Numbered from the stretch's first letter, positions 23,638 to 32,684 are shown. The stretch: DNA of 39,056 bases from Prevotella sp. OH937_COT-195 (GCF_003932845.1 NZ_RQZH01000026.1:1-39056), one strand, 5' to 3'. Made by a program: numbers and translations. The notes: generated by a model not told the origin, from the letters alone.

Positions 23638-24494
23638 TGATGGAGGTAGAGAAGATGAGAGAAATTCCGATTGCGGACTTCCTGAACGCAATGGGGATTC
23701 AGCCGACCAAACAGAAAGGAAATGTTTTGTGGTATTCCGCTCCGTACCGCACGGAGCGGACGCCCTCTTTCAAAGTCGATACTGCCAAGAATGTCTGGTT
23801 TGATTTCGGGACGGGCAAAGGGGGCGACATCTTCGACTTGGCAGGAGAGTTTATCGGAAGTGAGGATTTCCTCCTGCGGGCGGCATTCATCGCCAAGAGC
23901 GGGACGTGTCCGCTACCTATAATGGAACGCCCACAAATAAGAGCAGAGAAAGAACCCGTCTTTGAGGATATTTGGGTGCGACCGTTGCAAGACGCCAAAC
24001 TGCTGGGCTACTTAAAAGAACGGGGTATCAATGCCCATGTTTCCATACCCAACTGCGAGGAGGTTCGATACCGTGTGCATGGCAAACGATACTATGCCAT
24101 CGGGGTCCGTAACGAGGCCGGAGGAATGGAATTGCGCAACCGCTTCTTCAAGGGCTGCATACCGCCCAAAGACATTTCACTGAAGCGTAACGGCTCTGAC
24201 GTGTGTGCCGTATTCGAGGGCTTTATGGATTATCTCTCGGCTATGCAACTCGGTATCATCGCTTCGGACTGGCTTGTGCTTAATTCTGTTTCCAACGTGG
24301 AGAAAGCACTGAAAGTGCTTGACGGCTATCGAAAGATAGAATGCTATCTCGACAATGACGAGGCGGGGCGAAGGACTTTTCAAAGGCTGCACGACTGCTT
24401 CGGGGAAAAGGTCATCGACTGTTCCTCCCTGTATGCCGACCATAAGGATTTGAATGAGTTTCTGCTTTCCAAGAATGCAGGAAACAATGTATAA
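23637..24494 (+). CDS. traP: TraP, CHC2/TOPRIM DNA primase
   Basis: The 285-aa product has an N-terminal primase zinc-binding-like region (YSAPYRTERTPSFKVDTAKNVWFDFGTGKGGDIFDL) and a C-terminal TOPRIM part (VCAVFEGFMDYLSA ... IECYLDNDEAGRR with the DxD-type acidic residues). It should prime replacement-strand synthesis on transferred single strands in donor or recipient. The start overlaps the traO stop; ATG 23640 is an equally good start. The CHC2 cysteines are not evident, as in many TraP proteins. Confidence 0.9.
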   Translation: MMEVEKMREIPIADFLNAMGIQPTKQKGNVLWYSAPYRTERTPSFKVDTAKNVWFDFGTGKGGDIFDLAGEFIGSEDFLLRAAFIAKSGTCPLPIMERPQIRAEKEPVFEDIWVRPLQDAKLLGYLKERGINAHVSIPNCEEVRYRVHGKRYYAIGVRNEAGGMELRNRFFKGCIPPKDISLKRNGSDVCAVFEGFMDYLSAMQLGIIASDWLVLNSVSNVEKALKVLDGYRKIECYLDNDEAGRRTFQRLHDCFGEKVIDCSSLYADHKDLNEFLLSKNAGNNV

Positions 24495-24514
24495 CAACAA
24501 AACGATAATAAACA

Positions 24515-24976
24515 ATGAAGAAGAAAATATTGAATACGATTTGGGTAATGGGAGTGCTTGCCCTCGCAGGGTTTTGCCTATCTGCTTGTAATCACGAATT
24601 GGATATTCAGCAGGCGTACCCGTTCACGGTAGAGACGATGCCGGTGCAGAAGCACATTGTCAAGGGGCAGACGGTGGAGATACGCTGCACACTCAAACGG
24701 CAGAGACGGTTTGAGGATACACGCTACACCATCCGTTATTTCCAGCCTGCCGGCAAAGGCTCGCTAAAAATGGATAACGGTACGGTTTTCAAACCCAATG
24801 ACCGCTATCCGCTCACTATAGAAGAGTTCAGGCTATACTACTCCTCTGCTTCCACCGACCAGCAGACGATAGACGTGTATGTGGAGGATAATTTCGGACA
24901 GACGGTAAAACTCTCGTTTGAATTCAACAGCCAAAGGGACGAGGAAAAGGAGAAGAAGGATGAGGTTAAGAAGTAA
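24515..24976 (+). CDS. traQ: TraQ, lipoprotein of the transfer system (DUF3872)
   Basis: The 153-aa product has a lipoprotein signal peptide with lipobox LSAC (Cys near residue 25), followed by an immunoglobulin-like DUF3872 domain (VKGQTVEIRCTLKRQ, YTIRYFQPAGKGSLKM, DDRYPLTIEEF-like NDRYPLTIEEFRLYYSS). It is tethered to a membrane as a late component of the tra operon. The tail is very charged (RDEEKEKKDEVKK), and the next gene starts inside its last 17 bases. Confidence 0.9.
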   Translation: MKKKILNTIWVMGVLALAGFCLSACNHELDIQQAYPFTVETMPVQKHIVKGQTVEIRCTLKRQRRFEDTRYTIRYFQPAGKGSLKMDNGTVFKPNDRYPLTIEEFRLYYSSASTDQQTIDVYVEDNFGQTVKLSFEFNSQRDEEKEKKDEVKK

Positions 24977-25475
24977 ACATGTCGTCTTATCGCTCTGCCT
25001 TGTTTGCCTTTCCTGCTTACGGCTTTCCGCTCAGGAAGGTAGGAATGCCCTGCTCTCGTTACCACCTTTTGAGCGTGGCGTGGTTGTCGTAAAATTCTTC
25101 GAGGGACTGCACGGCAAGGACTGTTATCCCTATGTCGGATATGGTCATAAGTTGCAAAAGGGAGAGCACTTCACGGTGGCAATGACGGAACGGCAGGCGG
25201 ACTCTCTGCTTCGGGCAGACCTGATAAAGCGTTTGATGATATTCAAGGACTACGGCAAGGATGCCCTGCTGCTTGCCGTCCTGTCCTATAATGTCGGGAC
25301 GAGCAGGTTGTTGGGATACGGCAAACATCCCAAGAGCCAATTACTGCGGAAGATAGAGTCGGGCGACAGGAATTTCTACCGTGAATTTGTCTCTTTCTGC
25401 AGATACAAAGGTAAAGTCCTCAGAGGGTTGGTTAAACGACGAAAGGTGGAGTTTGCCCTGTTTTATGTACCCTGA
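24960..25475 (+). CDS. Secreted lysozyme-like glycoside hydrolase (GH24-type)
   Basis: The 171-aa product has a signal peptide (to LSAQ, about residue 24), then the GH24-like pattern F-E-G-L-H (catalytic Glu near residue 42), YPYVGYGHKLQKGE and LLAVLSYNVGTSRLLGYGKHPKS. It should cut peptidoglycan to open a path for the transfer channel, a role common for lysozymes at the end of Bacteroidetes tra operons. ATG 24960 is chosen because the signal peptide starts there; an upstream in-frame start (24918) would add a basic stretch inside traQ. Confidence 0.88.
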   Translation: MRLRSKHVVLSLCLVCLSCLRLSAQEGRNALLSLPPFERGVVVVKFFEGLHGKDCYPYVGYGHKLQKGEHFTVAMTERQADSLLRADLIKRLMIFKDYGKDALLLAVLSYNVGTSRLLGYGKHPKSQLLRKIESGDRNFYREFVSFCRYKGKVLRGLVKRRKVEFALFYVP

Positions 25476-25485
25476 TTACTAAAAT

Positions 25486-25526
25486 ACGCCTCTTGCGACA
25501 TTTTATGCTCCTCAAGGGGCGTTTTC
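25486..25526 (+). terminator. Terminator of the tra operon
   Basis: ACGCCTCTTG pairs with CAAGGGGCGT (one G-U pair), followed by TTTTC, 10 bases after the lysozyme stop. Confidence 0.8.
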
Positions 25527-25561
25527 TTGCTGTTTTATTCGTCCTTCTTGTTATGAATGAG

Positions 25562-25569
25562 TAACTTTG
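25562..25569 (+). promoter_or_regulatory. -7 box of the PHP-ATPase gene
   Basis: TAACTTTG (then C) fits TAnnTTTG and lies 25 bases before the ATG at 25595. Confidence 0.55.
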
Positions 25570-25594
25570 CAAGAACAATTTAATATAGGAAATC

Positions 25595-28342
25595 ATGAAC
25601 AGAGGATCGGAATGGCGTATTTGGGACTTACATGTCCATACTCCTTTTTCTTTGGAGCATAATTATAAGTGTTCTCCTGATGAAGATATATGGGAAAAGT
25701 ATATAGATGCTTTAGAGAATCTTCCCGATGATATAAAAGTTCTTGGCATCAATGACTATCTTTTTATTGAGGGTTATCGTAAAGTTCTTAATTATAAAGA
25801 GCAAGGTAGACTGCAAAATATAGATTTGATTCTACCAGTTGTCGAGTTTAGGCTATCAAAGTTCTGTGGAAATGAGAAGTTTAAAAGAATAAATTACCAT
25901 ATCATCTTTTCTAACGAACTAACTCCTGAACAAATTCAGCAACAATTCCTAAATGCTCTTACTGCACATTATGCATTAAGTCCAGACTGTGCTCAACAGT
26001 GGGGAGGTGTTATTTCAATGGATAGTATAAAAGATTTAGGAGAACGGATTATTAACTCTGTACCAGAGGATGAACGCAAACACTATGAAAATCCATTAAG
26101 AGAAGGATTCAATAATCTCAATCTTGAGACTTCTGTTATCAAAAATGCTTTATCAAATGCCAATCAGATATTTGATGGCAAATTTATTACGGCTATTGGC
26201 AAAACAGAATGGGAAGATTTCAAATGGAACGATAATTCTATAGCAGAAAAAAAGAACATCATTAATGATGTTGATATAGTTTTTACCGCAGCCGAGAATA
26301 TTGAAGCATACAGTAAGTCAAAAGAAAAACTACATGAACAAGGTGTAAATGATTTGCTACTAGATTGTAGTGATGCCCATTCTTTTGCAGACCAGATTGA
26401 GCTAAAGGATAGATTGGGAAATTGTAAAACTTGGATTAAAGCTAATACCACTTTTGAAGGCTTAAAGCAAATCTTGTTTGAGCCAGAAGAACGAGTGAGA
26501 ATCCAAACTAGCAAGCCTGATGATAAAGACATTTATAAGGTTATTGATAGCATTAAATTAGACGAACAAGGCTTTTGGCAGGGAGAAATCTTTCTGAATT
26601 CTAATTTGAATACAATTATAGGAGGGCGCTCTACAGGAAAGTCCTCACTACTAAAGGCTATTGCGGCAAAGCATGGTAGCACAGATGTTGCAGAAGATGA
26701 CTATATAAGAAAACATCTTAAAGGTGTTTCTGTCAAGTGGAAAGATGGAAGCGAAACGGCTGAACACGAAATCGAGTACTTTCCACAGAGCTATATGTAT
26801 GAGATTGCGTTTGATCCCAAGCGAAGGAATAAACTTATAAAGAGCATTATAAAAAATAAAGAGGAAGGAAAATTACTGGAATCTTATGACGCAGAAATAG
26901 AGAGTATATCAAAAAGCATCAGAGAAAATATTTATTCTCTCGTTAAATTTCAAGAAGATACTAACACGATAAAAAGGGATTTGTTAGAAAAGGGAAACAA
27001 AAAGGGTATTGAAGAACAATTGAATAGGCTTAGGGATAAGTCTTCAGAATTACAGAAAAATAGTGCTCTTTCTGATAAAGAGCAAAAGACATTTGATGAG
27101 CAAGTTCGTCTGGTACAAAATAAGAGAAAACTTATTTCTGCCGCAGAAAATGACCTATCTCTATTAACAGCTATATCCAATGACCCACCATTTGCTTCGT
27201 CATTTACAGACAAATATCCATTTGTTAAACTCAATTTTGGAACAAATCAAAATTCAATAGAGACATTTTTTAAGGCCTTGAAAGAAAAGTTTGAAAATCA
27301 ATGGAAAGAAATAGTTCAAGACTTAATTGTTACGATTCAATCAGAAAAAGAAAAAATAATATCAGATATTCAAGCTATAGAGAAGACAGACGTTTATAAG
27401 AAAGGGATACGTGCGATTGAAGATAATAAGGAATTAAGGGATATTGACAATAAAATAAAAGAAGAAGAACAAAAACTTGCAGATATAAATAAACTGGAGC
27501 AGCAATGGATGCAAATGACAAGTAGACAAGCAGAAATCTTACAAGCGGTTGTTGATGCTCATTGTTCTTATAAAGAGAAAGCAGACGAGATTTGCTCTAA
27601 TTTAAAGATTTCTCATGATGGTCTTCGCATTAGTATTACAACTGAATTCCACCAGTCTGAAATGCAAGATTTTCTTTGGGAGAAACTAAATCAACGAGGC
27701 TATGGTCGCCAAAATTATGTACAAGAATTGTTAAAAGAGTACAATAAAACTAACAAGGCGCATATTTCAAACTTTCTAAAGGAACTTCTTTCTGAAGATG
27801 TTGTGCTTAAGAATTGGAATGAGCCAAAGAGTGTTGCTATGGATTTCTTTACTCGGAATTGGTATAATTTTGATTATAATTTATCATATCAAAAAGATAA
27901 ATTCAAAGAGATGTCACAAGGTAAGCAAGCTTTTGTAATACTAAAGCTGTTATTAGATTTCAGTGATAAAAATTGCCCTATACTCATTGACCAGCCAGAA
28001 GACAGCTTGGATAATCGAGCCATCTACAATGATTTAGTTGCATATATCAAGGGTAAAAAAAAGGAACGACAAATAATTTTGGTTTCTCATAACTCTAATG
28101 TCGTTGTAAGTGCAGATGCCGAGAATATAATAGTTGCTAATCAAGAAGGGATAAATAATAAAAATGCTGGTGGAATTAAGTTCCAATACATCAATGGGCC
28201 ATTAGAAAATACGAAACTAAAGGATGAGGATGATGACTTCATCTTATCTTCGCAGGGAATTCGTGAACATATCTGTGATATTCTTGAAGGAGGACGATTA
28301 GCTTTTGAAAAGCGTGAACAGAAATATGGTTTTAGAAGATAG
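25595..28342 (+). CDS. PHP-domain/ABC-type ATPase fusion (TrlF/Ppl type), candidate phage-defence protein
   Basis: The 915-aa product starts with a PHP phosphoesterase domain (WDLHVHTPFS with H13 and H15 as metal ligands, later LLLDCSDAHSF). An SMC/RecF-like ATPase follows, with Walker A GGRSTGKSS at about residue 343, a long coiled-coil region (about 430-680) and Walker B IDQPEDSLDN near residue 797, followed by ILVSHNSNVVV. This architecture is that of the TrlF family and of the single-gene 'Ppl' phage-defence system. It would be a nuclease or nucleotide phosphoesterase gated by DNA-end or ATP sensing; this is inference. The gene is AT-rich, stands alone between the tra terminator and an IS, and all key motifs are present. 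Confidence 0.85.
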   Translation: MNRGSEWRIWDLHVHTPFSLEHNYKCSPDEDIWEKYIDALENLPDDIKVLGINDYLFIEGYRKVLNYKEQGRLQNIDLILPVVEFRLSKFCGNEKFKRINYHIIFSNELTPEQIQQQFLNALTAHYALSPDCAQQWGGVISMDSIKDLGERIINSVPEDERKHYENPLREGFNNLNLETSVIKNALSNANQIFDGKFITAIGKTEWEDFKWNDNSIAEKKNIINDVDIVFTAAENIEAYSKSKEKLHEQGVNDLLLDCSDAHSFADQIELKDRLGNCKTWIKANTTFEGLKQILFEPEERVRIQTSKPDDKDIYKVIDSIKLDEQGFWQGEIFLNSNLNTIIGGRSTGKSSLLKAIAAKHGSTDVAEDDYIRKHLKGVSVKWKDGSETAEHEIEYFPQSYMYEIAFDPKRRNKLIKSIIKNKEEGKLLESYDAEIESISKSIRENIYSLVKFQEDTNTIKRDLLEKGNKKGIEEQLNRLRDKSSELQKNSALSDKEQKTFDEQVRLVQNKRKLISAAENDLSLLTAISNDPPFASSFTDKYPFVKLNFGTNQNSIETFFKALKEKFENQWKEIVQDLIVTIQSEKEKIISDIQAIEKTDVYKKGIRAIEDNKELRDIDNKIKEEEQKLADINKLEQQWMQMTSRQAEILQAVVDAHCSYKEKADEICSNLKISHDGLRISITTEFHQSEMQDFLWEKLNQRGYGRQNYVQELLKEYNKTNKAHISNFLKELLSEDVVLKNWNEPKSVAMDFFTRNWYNFDYNLSYQKDKFKEMSQGKQAFVILKLLLDFSDKNCPILIDQPEDSLDNRAIYNDLVAYIKGKKKERQIILVSHNSNVVVSADAENIIVANQEGINNKNAGGIKFQYINGPLENTKLKDEDDDFILSSQGIREHICDILEGGRLAFEKREQKYGFRR

Positions 28343-28457
28343 AACAATATTTAGAATGGCTCTTTGTTACTTTTGAGCCGTCTCAACTCACTGTCAAAAG
28401 TAAACGAGGGGTACTATCCAAAATTTTGTGTAAACGTCAAACTACCGGATTCAGGTT

Positions 28458-29662
28458 TTATACTTGAATCCTGTTTTCAAATATAGTGAGAAACTGATTA
28501 AAAATCAAGCCCCAATTCCAAATTGGTTGTGTCCATTTTTCTCTATTTCAGAAACAGCCAGATATACAGCTTTTTTCAGGGCATCATCATTTGGAAACGA
28601 AAGTTTATTTTTGGTGTATTTTCTGATTTTACCATTCAGATTCTCAATGAGATTTGTCGTGTAGATAATCTTTCTGATTTCAACCGGGAAGTCAAAAAAA
28701 GCTGTCAGTTCATCCCAGTTTACTCGCCAGGAACGAATGGCATAAGGATATTTTCCACCCCATTTCTGTTCAAAAGCATCCAGTTTCAGTGCTGCTGATT
28801 CTTTGGTGGGAGCATTGTAAATGTTCTTCAAATCACCGGTAAATTCTTTCTTCTCTTTCCAGACAACGTATCTGCACGAGTTACGTATCTGATGAACAAC
28901 ACAGATTTGAGTAGTTGCTTCGGGGAAAACGGCTTTTATCGAGTCTGTAAACCCGTTCAAATTATCGGTTACGGTAATCAGAATATCATTTACCCCACGA
29001 GCTTTCAAGTCTGTTAGAACACCAGTCCAGTAAGATGAACTTTCATTCCTGCCAATCCACATGCCAAGCACTTCCTTGATGCCTTCCCTGTTCAAGCCTA
29101 CACATAAATAAACCGTTTTATTAACCACTTTGCCTTGATCTCTGACTTTGAATACAATGCCATCCATCCAGACTATCAGATACTGACTCTCCAACGGGCG
29201 GCTCTGCCATTCTATGGCTGCCTGCGTAACTTTGTTTGTGATAATAGATATGGCTGAAGTAGAAAGGGTTATTCCGTAAATCTCTTTCATTTCTTCTTCA
29301 ATATCCGAAACGCTCATCCCTTTGGCATAAAGGGATATAACCAGTTTCTCAATAGATAAACCACGACTGTGATGCTTCGGAACAACAGTTGGTTCAAACT
29401 CTCCCTGACGGTCACGAGGCACGTCTATGACCGATTCTCCATAATGTGTCTGTATCTTCTTGGGATACTTGCCGTTACGGGAATTGCCGCTATTATTGCC
29501 TTCCGGGGAATGTTTCTCGTAGCCTAAATGTGCATCCATCTCGCCTTCCAGCATTTGTTCCAATACACGAGCGTGCAAGTCGGTTAAAAACTTGCTCACC
29601 TCTTCTTCTGTCTTAAATTGGGACAGAAACTCCTTGCTTAATAAATCTTTGGGAATGTCCAT
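28458..29662 (-). pseudogene. IS256-family transposase, frameshifted near its end
   Basis: The first 375 or so residues are a normal IS256-type DDE transposase (FKTEEEVSKFLTDL, DAHLGYEKH, VWMDGIVFKV with D, TVTDNLNGF with D, TTNLIENLNGKIRK). At 28531-28535, a run of five A residues (minus strand) puts the frame into NGHNQFGIGA and a stop at 28505. With six A residues, the frame continues KWTQPIWNWGLIFNQFL...ENRIQV to a stop at 28458, which is the normal family C-terminus. So it is either inactivated by a one-base loss, made active by slippage on the A run, or a sequencing error. Confidence 0.85.
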
Positions 29663-29713
29663 AAAATTAAATGTTTACAACATTAATCGTTTTTATATTA
29701 ATCGCTAATCTTG

Positions 29714-29801
29714 TTTTTTCTTTTCGAATCCCCTCCCCCCCCCAAAAAAAACGAGGGGTTTGAAAAGAAAAAACTACAAGAATCTTCTTCCTGTAGTTTT
29801 T
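29714..29801 (-). promoter_or_regulatory. Alternative hairpins upstream of the IS256 transposase
   Basis: Hairpin A: AAAAACTACA (29769-29778) with TGTAGTTTTT (29792-29801). Hairpin B: TTTTTTCTTTTC (29714-29725) with GAAAAGAAAAAA (29762-29773), plus CCCCTC (29730-29735) with GAGGGG (29753-29758). They share bases 29769-29773, so only one can form fully. They could protect the transposase from outside transcription. Confidence 0.6.
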
Positions 29802-29858
29802 CATTTACACAATTTTGTGGACAGTGTCTAACGAGGTGTTTTTCATTGGGGTTTCTTT

Positions 29859-29920
29859 GCTCCTTTCTTTATCCGCTTAGGCTCATGAAAGAAAGGAGCG
29901 GTCGGCAAATTTGCCGACCG
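29859..29920 (-). terminator. Tandem terminator hairpins after the accessory operon
   Basis: A 22-bp perfect palindrome (29899-29920, arms CGGTCGGCAAA) is followed on the minus strand by a second stem GCTCCTTTCTTT / AAAGAAAGGAGC (29859-29870 with 29888-29899). Both lie immediately past the stop codon at 29923. Confidence 0.8.
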
Positions 29921-29922
29921 CA

Positions 29923-30153
29923 TTACTTAGTCTGTTCTTCTTGAACGGTTATCTGTCCCGTCCTTACTTCGGGCTGGGTGGAGAAAGCCCAATTAATTTC
30001 CTCATCGGGAAGGGTGCTTTGAATGTTTCCGCCCATTACCATTCCGCAATCCTGAATGACTTTTTGTCGTGCTTCTTCTCTGCTCTCGCCAACCACCTCA
30101 AAAACTCCCTCGAAGATGTATTGTGTCCGTACTCTGTAAATTCTCTTCTTCAT
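29923..30153 (-). CDS. Small hypothetical protein of the accessory operon (last gene)
   Basis: The product is 76 aa from MKKRIYRVRTQYIFEG. It looks like a small alpha/beta protein, with SREEARQKVIQDCGMVMGGNI in the middle, a pattern seen in short conjugative-element proteins of the 'DpnD/PcfM-like' kind (residue pattern VxxxYxFEGVFEVxGESREEAR). Start at 30153 is preferred over 30168 because of the MKKR-type onset. I cannot assign a role; it is cotranscribed with genes upstream. Confidence 0.65.
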   Translation of the reverse strand: MKKRIYRVRTQYIFEGVFEVVGESREEARQKVIQDCGMVMGGNIQSTLPDEEINWAFSTQPEVRTGQITVQEEQTK

Positions 30154-30157
30154 ATTC

Positions 30158-30412
30158 TCAAAATTCAACCTTTAATAATCTGTATTCCTTTGGCTCTCCA
30201 TTGGATAACCTGCGGTGGGTAAGCCAAAAATGGTGTGCGCCATAGCCGTATGCAAAGAATTTGTCAAGTTCTGTTTCTTCGGCTATCCGCTTGACGGCGA
30301 CCCTTAGTTCCTCTTCATTGGCGGATAGAGTAATGGCATTGAGTACTCTTATAAGGATATGGGGTATCTCGTCCGCCCAATTGCATATGATGCTTTCTAT
30401 TTCTGCTTTCAT
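30158..30412 (-). CDS. Small hypothetical protein of the accessory operon
   Basis: The product is 84 aa from MKAEIESIICNWADEIPHILIRVLNAITLSANEEELRVAV. A longer frame reading back into the PcfJ gene exists, but the ATG at 30412, just past the pcfJ stop at 30439, is the likely start. It is mostly helical with a basic C-terminus (RLSNGEPKEYRLLKVEF). No family recognised. It lies 4 bases before the last gene of the operon. Confidence 0.6.
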   Translation of the reverse strand: MKAEIESIICNWADEIPHILIRVLNAITLSANEEELRVAVKRIAEETELDKFFAYGYGAHHFWLTHRRLSNGEPKEYRLLKVEF

Positions 30413-30438
30413 ATCTGTGATGTTTTGGTGATTGTTGC

Positions 30439-31683
30439 TTATGCTGTTGCTCTCATTCTCTGCCTTATCAGTTTGCGGTTGGCATTGACAAGACTCACTA
30501 TCTGCTCGTGATACTCCGTGTTCTTGTTGCACACACCACGACTTTGTACCACTTTGAGCGTGTCCAAATTGACTTCAATCGTTTCTATCCGTCTGCCCTC
30601 AATGGTTGCCGAAAGTATCAGCGAGTTTTCTTTGAGGTAGTACTCGTTGGAGAACAAATGTTCCTGCACACTCTCCAATACGTGGACTTGGATTGTGCCG
30701 TCCGTGAAATAGATACCGAAGAACTTGGATTTGAGTTCTTGAAAACGCTTCTCGTCCTCCATCGCCTTTTTGCGTTTCCTCTCTATTTCCTCCTTTTCTC
30801 TCTGTTTGCGAAGTTCGTTTTGTCTGCGGTCGTGTTCCCTATGCAGGTCGGTGGGGCAAACATACTTTGGGTTGTGTATGTCCTTGCCCAATCTTCGGAG
30901 CATATCCACATAGTCGCACCATATCGAAATGTCCTCTATGTCATAGCCGTTGCGAGTGGCTACTTTATAGGATTGCCAACAAGCGTCAAATGCCCTCGAA
31001 TAGTCAAGAAAGTATTTCAGATGTTCGATTCTGCCTGCTTTCATCAATGTTTCCGCACGGCTGTCGGACAGCAGGGCAGGAATGAGAACGGTCGGAGCGA
31101 TGTCGTGAAAATCATCCTTAAAACCATTTCTACGAAGAACATCCATAACCTTGAACTTTGGATGTATTGGGGAGTACGATATATGGCGGTAGGCTTCGTT
31201 GTCATTTCTGACAGCCATAGGCGAGCAATAGGAAAAGGTGTCGATGTATTTGCCCAATACTCTCTGAATGGCAACAATCGTCTTTCGTCTTTGTGCGTTC
31301 CACCAATATTGACCAATTTCAATAACGCAGGACGTTGCTTTGCATCCTTTCTCCATTTCTGCGGAAAGGAGGCACATTCTTAGTACTTGGTACTCTCCAC
31401 AAGTGGTAAGTATCGTAAAGTATTGCTTCTGCCTTATCTTACGTTCAAAAGTCGTTCGGACTTGCAACTTTGCTCTACAATGAGGGCAAGTGCAATGTTC
31501 GGTTGGGTTCTCCATTGTCCAACTATGCCCACAATCCATACACGTTGTGCGACCTTTGGGCAGTCGATAGGCGAAGTGGTCTATGCACTCACGGAATGCC
31601 CACTTACATTGTGTCTTGCTTATCGGTCGCAGTTTTTTGCTCTCGGCAAGTACTGCCTTCTCAAATCTGTTTCTCGGTTTCAT
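30439..31683 (-). CDS. PcfJ-like conjugative element protein
   Basis: The 414-aa product has a zinc-ribbon-like cysteine cluster (CMDCGHSW ... CTCPHCRAKL near residues 44-70), followed by the PcfJ-type block TTFERKIRQKQYFTILTTCGEYQVLR. A charged coiled-coil-like stretch (residues about 285-325) and a conserved tail complete it. PcfJ-like proteins are widespread on Gram-positive and Bacteroidetes conjugative elements; their role is unknown but the zinc ribbon suggests nucleic-acid binding. It is cotranscribed with ardA and pcfK-like genes upstream. Confidence 0.85.
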   Translation of the reverse strand: MKPRNRFEKAVLAESKKLRPISKTQCKWAFRECIDHFAYRLPKGRTTCMDCGHSWTMENPTEHCTCPHCRAKLQVRTTFERKIRQKQYFTILTTCGEYQVLRMCLLSAEMEKGCKATSCVIEIGQYWWNAQRRKTIVAIQRVLGKYIDTFSYCSPMAVRNDNEAYRHISYSPIHPKFKVMDVLRRNGFKDDFHDIAPTVLIPALLSDSRAETLMKAGRIEHLKYFLDYSRAFDACWQSYKVATRNGYDIEDISIWCDYVDMLRRLGKDIHNPKYVCPTDLHREHDRRQNELRKQREKEEIERKRKKAMEDEKRFQELKSKFFGIYFTDGTIQVHVLESVQEHLFSNEYYLKENSLILSATIEGRRIETIEVNLDTLKVVQSRGVCNKNTEYHEQIVSLVNANRKLIRQRMRATA

Positions 31684-31699
31684 AATCTGTCCTCCTTAA

Positions 31700-32230
31700 T
31701 CAGTTGTTGTGAAATACATAGCCGTCCTTATACCAAAAGTCCGTGTCGAAAAGGTCATCGGCATATTTGGAGAAGTCGAAGTAACTCAATGCAAAATCGG
31801 ATAATTCATTCTCCATTTTCGCAAGTTCCTCCGCAAAATCTTCCTTGCTTGCATAATTTCCGATGTAGTCGGATTGGAAAGATTTTACAAGGCTGTATGC
31901 GTCTTGTGTGAGTTGGGCGTTGTTGCCGTCTGCCCACACCAAAAAGGCTTCTTTCTCTGTGTCGTTCAGTCTGTCCAACTCGTCCCGAAGTTCAAAGAAA
32001 TTTTCATCCAAATGCCCTTCGTCTATCAGACCATCAGGTATTTCCTCCCACGCTTGGAACATATATTCGGGTTCTTCCTCGTCCTCGTGTATCTCGGAAC
32101 AACGCTCCATAAAGCCGTCCAAATCGTAGAAATCCGAAAGTTCCACCCATTCGCCCTGCAATGAGCCGTTGTTGTACTTGCCATAAGTGCCTACATAGAT
32201 GCGTGCTTCGTTCAAATCCTTTGCTTCCAT
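31700..32230 (-). CDS. ardA: ArdA antirestriction protein
   Basis: The 176-aa, strongly acidic product starts EARIYVGTYGKYNNGSLQGEWVELSDF, the ArdA signature, and continues with EPEYMFQAWEEIP and EDFAEELA blocks. ArdA mimics bent B-form DNA and blocks type I restriction enzymes, protecting incoming element DNA after transfer. About 35% of the residues are D or E, as expected for DNA mimicry. It is in the accessory operon between pcfJ-like and pcfK-like genes. Confidence 0.92.
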   Translation of the reverse strand: MEAKDLNEARIYVGTYGKYNNGSLQGEWVELSDFYDLDGFMERCSEIHEDEEEPEYMFQAWEEIPDGLIDEGHLDENFFELRDELDRLNDTEKEAFLVWADGNNAQLTQDAYSLVKSFQSDYIGNYASKEDFAEELAKMENELSDFALSYFDFSKYADDLFDTDFWYKDGYVFHNN

Positions 32231-32250
32231 TTCCTTTTGTTGTTTAAGGG

Positions 32251-32667
32251 TTAAAACTCGAATAGTGAGGGTTGTGCTATCTGCTGTTCCACCTGCTTCT
32301 CCGCTTTTGGTTTCTTGGCGGTCAGTTTGCGGTACTCCTCCGCTTGGTATCGCTCGATAGCCTTTTTCCGTGCTTCTGCTTTTTCCTCCTCTGTAAGTTC
32401 GATAGTATGGTTTACCACGACTTGGCAGTTGATGGACTTGCCCACCTCGATGTTATCCTCGTCGTAATAATGCACGGCAAGGGAATATACTTCCTCATCG
32501 GACAGACCTGCACACCCCATTCTTTGGACTTCCGTCAGGATGTAGGTAATGCACTCGTCTATGTTCTTGTTTTCCTTGCGGAAACTCTCTGCAAAGAGTT
32601 CATCGTATGATGCTCTCGTTTCCAAATAGTTTTGGATAACGTCCTTAAAATGTTCTGTACCTTTCAT
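32251..32667 (-). CDS. PcfK-like conjugative element protein
   Basis: The product is 138 aa from MKGTEHFKDVIQNYLETRA, with the PcfK-type blocks FAESFRKENKNIDECITYILTEVQRMGCAGLSDEEVYSLAVHYYDEDNIEVG and a basic tail ending in QIAQPSLFEF. The last residues resemble a clamp- or partner-binding QxxLFxF motif (as in beta-clamp binding peptides); that is inference. An ATG at 32736 is in frame but lies inside the upstream gene, so 32667 is chosen. The family occurs with PcfJ. Confidence 0.85.
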   Translation of the reverse strand: MKGTEHFKDVIQNYLETRASYDELFAESFRKENKNIDECITYILTEVQRMGCAGLSDEEVYSLAVHYYDEDNIEVGKSINCQVVVNHTIELTEEEKAEARKKAIERYQAEEYRKLTAKKPKAEKQVEQQIAQPSLFEF

Positions 32668-32684
32668 TGTGGTTAATGTTTTAA

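Larger units (their letters stand above)
28410..29828 (-). mobile_element. IS256-family insertion sequence
   Basis: About 1.42 kb with imperfect terminal inverted repeats: left GGTACTATCC...TTTTGTGTAAA (from 28410), right end reading inward GACACTGTCC...ATTGTGTAAA (from 29828). The flanks share AACGAGG (28403-28409 and 29830-29836), which fits an 8-base target duplication with one mismatch. The transposase is on the minus strand. It inserted in the intergenic space between the TrlF/Ppl gene and the PcfJ operon terminator. Confidence 0.85.

Noticed and set aside
30508..31383. 291-codon plus-strand open frame opposite the PcfJ-like gene
   Set aside because: Antisense to a recognised gene with a zinc-ribbon signature; no start context or family match.
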